Program-made: the position numbers and the translations under genes
NCBI RefSeq assembly: GCF_017377775.1
Contig: NZ_JAFVLN010000010.1
Span: 248,001 to 312,000, forward strand
Reading direction: 5' to 3'
Length of the DNA: 64,000 bases
Origin: Streptomyces sp. VRA16 Mangrove soil
GTDB taxonomy: Bacteria; Actinomycetota; Actinomycetes; Streptomycetales; Streptomycetaceae
Part shown: in pieces, positions 58,942 through 64,000 of the stretch
Numbering within the stretch: the first letter of the stretch is position 1
How the letters are laid out: every line of letters starts with the position of its first letter
Notes under the pieces: generated by a model
Seen by the model: the letters and a program-made list of their open reading frames with translations, nothing else
Told to the model about the DNA's origin: nothing
Database searches by the model: none

Positions 58942-59661
58942 ATGACGGTCAACGGCACGGAACCGGCCGGGGACACCGCCACGGTGCTGCTCGTCGAGGA
59001 CGAGCCGAGCATCGCCGACGTCCTCGCCATCGCCCTGCGCTACCACCGCTTCCAGGTGATGGCGGCCGGCACCGTGCGCCAGGCGCTCGCGCTCGCCGAG
59101 CGGACCCGGCCCGACGCGGCGCTGCTCGACATCATGCTGCCGGACGGCGACGGCCGGGCCCTCGGCCGTGAACTGCGCGCCCGTCAACCCGACTTGGCGC
59201 TGGTCTTCGTCACGGCGCGGGACGCGCCCGCCGAGGTCGTCGGCGCGCTCGGCTTCGGCGACGACTACATCACCAAGCCGTTCAACATCGACGAGGTGAT
59301 CGCCCGGATCACCGCCGTGCTGCGCCGCACCCGGCCCGCGGACGTGCTGCCGCAGCGGCCGCCGCTGCGCTACGGCGACCTGGAGCTGGACGAGACGACG
59401 TACACGGCCCACCGGGCGGGCCGCGCGGTGCAGCTCACCCCGACCGAGTACGCGCTGCTCCGGTTCCTCGTGCGCAACGGCGGCCGGATCGTGCCCAAGG
59501 AGCAACTGCTGCGCCACGTCTGGCAGTTCGAGCACGCGGCGACCGCCGAGTCGACCGTCGTCGAGACCTACGTCAGCTATCTGCGGCGCAAGCTCGACAC
59601 GCTCGGTCCGCCGCTGATCACGACCCGGCGCGGGGTCGGCTACGGGCTGGCCGCTCTGTGA
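58942..59661 (+). CDS. OmpR/PhoB-type response regulator
   Basis: A 239-residue regulator with a receiver domain (VLLVEDEPSIADVLAIALRY; phosphoacceptor Asp63 in ALLDIMLPDGDG; VTARDAP; ITKPFNIDEV with the conserved Lys) and a winged-helix effector domain (LTPTEYALLRFLVRNGGRIV, LRHVWQFE, TVVETYVSYLRRKLD, RGVGYGL). It overlaps the kinase gene by 4 nt (GTGA). Confidence 0.96.
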   Translation: MTVNGTEPAGDTATVLLVEDEPSIADVLAIALRYHRFQVMAAGTVRQALALAERTRPDAALLDIMLPDGDGRALGRELRARQPDLALVFVTARDAPAEVVGALGFGDDYITKPFNIDEVIARITAVLRRTRPADVLPQRPPLRYGDLELDETTYTAHRAGRAVQLTPTEYALLRFLVRNGGRIVPKEQLLRHVWQFEHAATAESTVVETYVSYLRRKLDTLGPPLITTRRGVGYGLAAL

Positions 59662-61208
59662 TGCACCGACGTCGCCGGGGCATGCACTCGCTGCGTGCCA
59701 AGCTCACGATCGCCAATGTGGTGCTGCTCGCCCTCGGCATCGTCGCCGCGACCGCGATCAGCCTCATGGCCATGAAGCACTATCTCCTCGACAGCGTCGA
59801 CGAGGAGCTGAGGATGTCCCGCTCCTCGGTGCAGCGGACCGGGATCACCCTCAAACAGGTGCAGGCGCTCAGCGAGCTGGGGCTCGTCCTGGACAAGATG
59901 GCGGACCGCGGCCCCGGCCCGGCCGGCTCGCTGGTGCGCACCGACTCGCTGTTCGTCGCCGTCGACGCGCACGGCACCCCGGTCGCCATCGGCGACCTGA
60001 AGCCGACGCCCCGGCAGCGCGCCCTGGCCGCCGCCGTCGACGACCCGGCCGCCGTCGCCCGCGACGACACCGTGCGGGACGTGACCCTGGACGGCGACCC
60101 GTACCGGATGACCGGGGCCTCGCTCGCCGACCGCACGACCGTCCTGATGGCGACCTCCACCGCCGATCTGCACGCCGGGATCGGCAAGGTGCTCCGGCTC
60201 GATCTCACCTTCGGTGCGGTCCTGCTGCTGCTCCTCGCCGTGCTCACCATGATCGAGGCGCACCGGCGCCTTCGTCCCCTGGAGGACATGGTGGAGACGG
60301 CGTCCGCCATCGCCGAGGGCGATCTGACCCGGCGGGTGCCGACCAACGGCAACCCGGTGCAGGAGACCGAGCAGTTGCGCCTCGCCCTCAACTCGATGCT
60401 CCACCAGGTCGAGTCGGCCTTCGAGACGCGCGAGCGCAGCGCGGCCCAGCTGCGCCGCTTCGTCGCGGACGCCTCGCACGAGCTGCGCACCCCGCTGTCC
60501 GCGATCCGCGGCTACCTCCAGCTCTACGACAAGGGGATGCTGCGCGCCCCCGAGGAGCGGGCCCGCGCCTGGCGCCGGGTGAACGCCGAGGCCGACCGGA
60601 TGCAGCGCCTCGTCGACGAGCTGCTCACCCTGGCCCGCCTCGACCAGCGGCCCGAACTGCGGCTGCGGAACGTGGACCTGAGCAGGCTCGCGCGGGACGC
60701 GGCGGACGATCTGCGGGTGCAGCAGCCCGAGCGGGAGGTGACGGTCACCGCGGACGGCGCGGTCCTGGTCCGCGCCGACGAGTCGGGGCTGCGCCAGGTC
60801 CTGGGCAATCTCCTGACCAACGTACGGGTGCACACGCCGGTGGCGGCGCCGGTCGCGGTGTCGGTGGTGCGGGAGGCCGGGGAGGTGCGCCTCACGGTCG
60901 CCGATCAGGGACCCGGGCTCGCGGAGCAGGACGCGGCGCGCGTCCTCGACCGGTTCTTCCGGGCGGGCGGCGGGGCGGGCAGCGGCCTCGGCCTTGCCAT
61001 CGTGCAGGGGGTGGTGGCCGCCCACGGGGGCGAGGTCACGGTGATCACGAAGGAGGGGGCGGGTCTCGCGGTGACGGTCACGCTACCCGCGTCGACCGGT
61101 GCGTCGTCGGGTGACGGACCGGAGAGGGCGGGGACAGGGCCCGACTCCTTCGAGCAGACTGCCGTTCCTGGTCAGGCGCGCACGAGCGCCCAGACCGTCT
61201 TGCCGTAG
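59658..61208 (+). CDS. Sensor histidine kinase
   Basis: A 516-residue kinase with two membrane helices (ANVVLLALGIVAATAISLMA near 18-40 and FGAVLLLLLAVLTMI near 187-203) flanking an extracytoplasmic sensor of about 150 residues, then a HAMP domain (RRLRPLEDMVETASAIAEGD), HisKA with phosphoacceptor His274 in DASHELRTPLSAIRGY, and HATPase_c (QVLGNLLTNVRVHTP N-box, VADQGPGLAEQD, GSGLGLAIVQGVVAAHGG). GTG 59658 overlaps the regulator's stop. Its C-terminal 37 nt overlap the convergent RsbW-like gene. Confidence 0.95.
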   Translation: MMHRRRRGMHSLRAKLTIANVVLLALGIVAATAISLMAMKHYLLDSVDEELRMSRSSVQRTGITLKQVQALSELGLVLDKMADRGPGPAGSLVRTDSLFVAVDAHGTPVAIGDLKPTPRQRALAAAVDDPAAVARDDTVRDVTLDGDPYRMTGASLADRTTVLMATSTADLHAGIGKVLRLDLTFGAVLLLLLAVLTMIEAHRRLRPLEDMVETASAIAEGDLTRRVPTNGNPVQETEQLRLALNSMLHQVESAFETRERSAAQLRRFVADASHELRTPLSAIRGYLQLYDKGMLRAPEERARAWRRVNAEADRMQRLVDELLTLARLDQRPELRLRNVDLSRLARDAADDLRVQQPEREVTVTADGAVLVRADESGLRQVLGNLLTNVRVHTPVAAPVAVSVVREAGEVRLTVADQGPGLAEQDAARVLDRFFRAGGGAGSGLGLAIVQGVVAAHGGEVTVITKEGAGLAVTVTLPASTGASSGDGPERAGTGPDSFEQTAVPGQARTSAQTVLP

Positions 61209-61570
61209 CGGCCCCGGTGCCACACGCCCCATGCCTCCGCGAGCGCGTCGACCAGGTGCAGCCCGCGGCCGTTCTCGTCGTCGACCGTGCGTGGAGGTCT
61301 GACCTCCGGGTCGGCCGATGACGCGTCGGACACCTCGATGAAGCACGAGCCGTCCGCGAGGACCGTCACCGCGACCTCGAACTCGCGCTCCCGTACGGGT
61401 CCGTGCCGGACCGCGTTGGTCGCCAGCTCCGACACGAGCAGGATGGCGATGTCGAGCGCATCGGCCGGTCCCGTGTGCCCCCAGACCGCCAGGTGATCGC
61501 GGACCCGGTGACGGGCGAGCCCCACCGAGGCCGGATGCCGGGGCAGCCTGAACGCACTGCGTCGCAACAC
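61172..61570 (-). CDS. RsbW/SpoIIAB-like ATP-binding protein
   Basis: A 132-residue GHKL ATPase of the Streptomyces anti-sigma/anti-anti-sigma kinase family. Its N-box is ILLVSELATNAVRHGPVRER, followed by FIEVSDASSADPEVRPP, and the GR-loop is DENGRGLHLVDALAEAWGVW, followed by KTVWALVRA. GTG 61570 after GGAGG is preferred over ATG 61594. Such proteins phosphorylate or bind regulatory partners and are usually unlinked to targets, as here. Its 3' end overlaps the histidine kinase gene by 37 nt. Confidence 0.9.
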   Translation of the reverse strand: MLRRSAFRLPRHPASVGLARHRVRDHLAVWGHTGPADALDIAILLVSELATNAVRHGPVREREFEVAVTVLADGSCFIEVSDASSADPEVRPPRTVDDENGRGLHLVDALAEAWGVWHRGRYGKTVWALVRA

Positions 61571-61710
61571 ACGTAACCACCTCCCTTCCTTCATCACGTC
61601 GATCCACCTACCCCTGTTCACACACACAAGGAACACAGATTCGACACGTGATCCTGCGCCATGAACACCCTCCGTGTCACAGCGGTCACCGATCGTCAGT
61701 CGGGTTTCGG

Positions 61711-62940
61711 TCAGGCCCGGCGGGACGCCAGCTCGACGACCGTGATGTCGGAGGGCGCGCCGACGCGCACCGGCGGACCCCAGGCGCCCGCGCCGCGGCT
61801 GACGTAGAGCTGGGTGTCGCCGTGGCGCTCCAGGCCGGCGAGGGTCGGATTGGCCGCGTCCGCCACGAAGTTGCCGGGCCACAGCTGGCCGCCGTGGGTG
61901 TGCCCGGAGAGCTGGAGGTCGACGCCGTGCCGTACGGCCTCGTGGATCATCACGGGCTGGTGGGCCAGGAGCACGGCGGCCCGGGAGGTGTCGCGGTCGC
62001 CGAGCGCCTTGGCGTAATCCGGCCCCTCGCCGTAGCTCGCGCCGGTGATGTCGTTGACCCCCGCGAGATCGAAGGCGCCCATCTCCACCCGGGCGTTCTC
62101 CAGCGGCCGCAGCCCGATCTCGCGGACGTGCTCGACCCAGGGGTCGGCGCCGGAGAAGTACTCGTGGTTGCCGGTGACGAAGTACGTGCCGTGCCGGGCC
62201 CGCAGCCGGGCCAGCGGTGCGACGGCCGGGGCGAGGTCCTCGACGCTGCCGTCCACGAGGTCGCCGACGACCGCGATCAGATCGGGCTGTGTGGAGTTCA
62301 CGAGGTCCACGACGCGCTCGGCGAAGCCCCGCCCGAGCACCGGGCCGAGGTGCACGTCGCTGACCACGGTGATCCTGAACCCGTGCGCGGAGCGCGGCAG
62401 TTTGGCCAGCGGGACGGTGACCCGCTTGACCGCGGGGCCGCGCAGCACACCGTAGGTGCCGCCCGCCACGATCCCCGCGGCGGCGACGGTCGCGGCGGCG
62501 CCCACGGTGCGGGCCAGGACGAGGCGGCGGGTGGGGGCGGCCGGGGGTGTGGGGGCTGCTGCGCTCTCGGGGTTCTCGGGGTTCCCGGGCTCCGGGAGCG
62601 GCGCGGGCTGCGACGCCGCCCGCCGGTCGAGCAGGCGCCGCAGCAGCGGCCGGACGACCTCCCCCACCAGCAGCGCGAGCAGCAGATAGAGGGCGAACGC
62701 CATCCACAGGAACCCCGGCCAACCCAGCATCCGCTGGAGCAGGAAGGGCGCACCGGCCCGCTCGGCGACGAGCGCCCCGATCATCAGCACCGGGCCGGCG
62801 ACGAACACCGCGGTGCCGAGGCGGCGCGGCCACCCGGGCCCGGCCGTCGTGTCCCGCACGAGACGGCGCCACGCGTACCGGTGGAACCCGGCGAGGACCG
62901 CGAGGACCGCGACGGCGATCAGGACGAAGAGGACGATCAC
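61711..62940 (-). CDS. Membrane-anchored metallophosphoesterase
   Basis: A 409-residue protein with four N-terminal helices (about residues 2-20, 46-62, 74-95, and the Tat/anchor-like RTVGAAATVAAAGIVAGG near 142-160), followed by a cytoplasmic- or outward-facing calcineurin-like domain. Metal-binding motifs are VVSDVHLGP, IAVVGDLVDG, YFVTGNHEYF, LLAHQPVMIHEA and LSGHTHGGQLWPGN. It resembles YkuE/YaeI-type phosphodiesterases, often acting on UDP-sugars or phospholipids. The downstream gap holds no regulatory element recognised. Confidence 0.92.
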   Translation of the reverse strand: MIVLFVLIAVAVLAVLAGFHRYAWRRLVRDTTAGPGWPRRLGTAVFVAGPVLMIGALVAERAGAPFLLQRMLGWPGFLWMAFALYLLLALLVGEVVRPLLRRLLDRRAASQPAPLPEPGNPENPESAAAPTPPAAPTRRLVLARTVGAAATVAAAGIVAGGTYGVLRGPAVKRVTVPLAKLPRSAHGFRITVVSDVHLGPVLGRGFAERVVDLVNSTQPDLIAVVGDLVDGSVEDLAPAVAPLARLRARHGTYFVTGNHEYFSGADPWVEHVREIGLRPLENARVEMGAFDLAGVNDITGASYGEGPDYAKALGDRDTSRAAVLLAHQPVMIHEAVRHGVDLQLSGHTHGGQLWPGNFVADAANPTLAGLERHGDTQLYVSRGAGAWGPPVRVGAPSDITVVELASRRA

Positions 62941-62952
62941 GGCCCGCTGCCG

Positions 62953-63195
62953 CTACGCGCTCTTGCGCAGGGCCCGCACACCGCGGAACCCGATGCCCCC
63001 GATGACCGTCCCCAAGACAAAGGAGACGACGGCGAGGGTCAGATGCACCCAGAAGTACGCGGTCGGATCCCCGGCGTCGTCGAAGGCGAGGCCGCTCCCG
63101 TCCTTGACCAGGTTCTTGACGAAAGTGATCCAGATGAACCAGGACCACACCCCGAAGGCGAGCAGGAACCAGGAGACGGGGCGACTGAGCTTCAT
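62953..63195 (-). CDS. Small two-helix membrane protein (SCO4848-like)
   Basis: An 80-residue protein beginning MKLSRPVSWFLLAFGVWSWF with ATG 63195, then a loop LAFDDAGDPTAYFWVH and a second helix LTLAVVSFVLGTVIGGIGFR. It is 12 nt upstream of the metallophosphoesterase gene on the same strand, suggesting co-transcription. Conserved next to D-Ala-D-Ala carboxypeptidase genes in Streptomyces as far as I recall. Function unknown. Confidence 0.8.
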   Translation of the reverse strand: MKLSRPVSWFLLAFGVWSWFIWITFVKNLVKDGSGLAFDDAGDPTAYFWVHLTLAVVSFVLGTVIGGIGFRGVRALRKSA

Positions 63196-63340
63196 GCGTT
63201 CAGTATCGCCAGCCCGCTCCGCGCACCGCCGCCGGGGTGGGGAGTCGCAGACACAGAACACCTCGGCGGAGACTTACGGGCCCGGTACCTGTACGTTCTC
63301 GTCCGTGCCTGCCACCCGAGAGACGTATCCGACATCCTGT

Positions 63341-64000
63341 ATGAAGAAGCCGGCGCGGAACGCCGCGCTGCTGTTCGCGGCCTGTGCGCTGTCGCTGACG
63401 GGGATCGCCCCCGCGGCCGCGGCCACCGGTGAGGACAAGCCGCCCGCGTCCATGTCGACGATCGGCGGCGATCAGCTGGGGAAGCCGGGCACGCAGGTGA
63501 ACCTCGGGACGGGTGCCCCGGTGCTGCCCAAGGACCTGACGGCGAAGTCCTGGATCGTCAGCGACGCCCGGAGCGGCGACGTGCTGGCCGCGCACAACGC
63601 GCACTGGGAGCTGCCGCCCGCGAGCACCCTGAAGATGCTCTTCGCGGACACCCTGCTGCCCAAGTTCCTGAAGGCGCAGAAGCACAAGGTGGAGGTCTCC
63701 GACCTCCAGGGGATGGGCGTGGGCTCCAGCGTCGCGGGCATCAAGGAGGACTACACGTACACCGTCCACGACCTGTGGCTCGGGGTGTTCCTTCGCTCGG
63801 GCAACGACGCGGTGCACGTGCTGTCCGCGATGAACGGCGGGGTGCCGCAGACCGTCAAGGACATGCAGGCCCACGCGGAGGACCTCCAGGCCATGGACAC
63901 GCACGTGGTCACCCCCGACGGGTACGACGAGAAGGGCCAGCACTCGTCCGCGTACGACCTGACCCTCTTCGCCCGCTCCGGGCTGCAGAAGGAGGACTTC
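63341..64000 (+). CDS. D-alanyl-D-alanine carboxypeptidase (partial, right edge)
   Basis: The N-terminal 220 residues are visible. The signal peptide is NAALLFAACALSLTGIAPAA, then the mature part shows SxxK = Ser95-Thr-Leu-Lys98 (PPASTLKMLFAD) and SGN = Ser153-Gly-Asn155 (FLRSGNDAVH), at the same residue numbers as the protein at 54931. ATG 63341 (MKKPARNAAL) is preferred; GTG 63305 in frame would add 12 residues. It is divergent from the small membrane protein. The third motif lies beyond the window. Confidence 0.92.
   Translation, partial: MKKPARNAALLFAACALSLTGIAPAAAATGEDKPPASMSTIGGDQLGKPGTQVNLGTGAPVLPKDLTAKSWIVSDARSGDVLAAHNAHWELPPASTLKMLFADTLLPKFLKAQKHKVEVSDLQGMGVGSSVAGIKEDYTYTVHDLWLGVFLRSGNDAVHVLSAMNGGVPQTVKDMQAHAEDLQAMDTHVVTPDGYDEKGQHSSAYDLTLFARSGLQKEDF

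Noticed and set aside
63196..63340. A ydaO-type (cyclic di-AMP) riboswitch before the carboxypeptidase or amidase genes
   Set aside because: Such riboswitches precede some Streptomyces wall hydrolases, but I could not find the conserved core in this leader or in those of the PGRP genes.

Overview
The window is chromosomal DNA from a high-GC actinomycete, almost certainly Streptomyces. The evidence is the very strong GC bias at third codon positions, many GTG (and one likely TTG) starts behind GGAGG-type ribosome sites, an actinobacterial sdhCDAB operon, an XRE/DUF397 pair, several Streptomyces-type lipoproteins, and the SGN/STLK penicillin-binding carboxypeptidases. The gene order around sdh resembles what I remember of the S. 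coelicolor core chromosome; this was not checked by alignment.

Layout. 1-8.3 kb: the N-terminal part of an acyl-CoA mutase (left edge), an L,D-transpeptidase lipoprotein, then seven minus-strand genes. These contain two tandem copies of an ECF sigma factor plus single-pass membrane partner module, separated by a degenerate 21-nt repeat tract, and two LolA/LppX-like exported proteins. 8.4-16.2 kb: a DUF4241 protein with a triplicated 28-bp tail, glutamate decarboxylase, a small membrane protein coupled to a truncated gene, a DUF4232-type lipoprotein, and a winged-helix/XRE/DUF397/DUF1963 regulatory cluster.

16.2-35.2 kb is the accessory heart of the window. An 8.6-kb Rhs/YD-repeat gene on the minus strand encodes a secreted protein of about 2,880 residues ending in an Endonuclease_NS_2-like nuclease domain. 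Its stop codon overlaps the start of a SUKH (SMI1/KNR4) gene, the expected immunity gene. Downstream come a small 'MGFWG' protein, a PGRP-type amidase, and a second, very similar SUKH gene coupled to that amidase. Divergently transcribed from the toxin gene is an MmpS-like gene overlapping a second PGRP amidase, followed by a third; both of these carry FG-GAP repeats. I infer a contact or secreted polymorphic-toxin locus in which wall amidases are physically and perhaps functionally linked to a nuclease toxin. The two divergent transcripts share a 12-bp inverted element in their 330-bp common upstream region.

35.2-43.9 kb: a TetR regulator divergent from an FAD monooxygenase and a convergent DHA2 exporter (a resistance/efflux pair), several hypothetical proteins, a second MGFWG paralog, a DUF4328 membrane protein, a GH20 hexosaminidase and a divergent OHCU-decarboxylase-like gene. 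44.0-47.6 kb: sdhCDAB with a strong terminator. 47.6-54.9 kb: a Uma2-family protein, a DUF4132 operon, an Lrp regulator divergent from an SMP-30 lactonase, a VOC protein, and an operon of membrane protein, DCC-family protein and TetR behind a promoter embedded in two TTGAAC palindromes. 54.9-64 kb: a D-Ala-D-Ala carboxypeptidase, a 41-bp repeat cluster, an MMPL transporter with an extra C-terminal domain, a two-component system, an RsbW-like ATPase, a metallophosphoesterase, a small membrane protein and a second D-Ala-D-Ala carboxypeptidase cut by the right edge.

No rRNA, tRNA, CRISPR array, insertion sequence or transposase was recognised. Functional calls rest on reading the protein sequences by eye; no database search was run.
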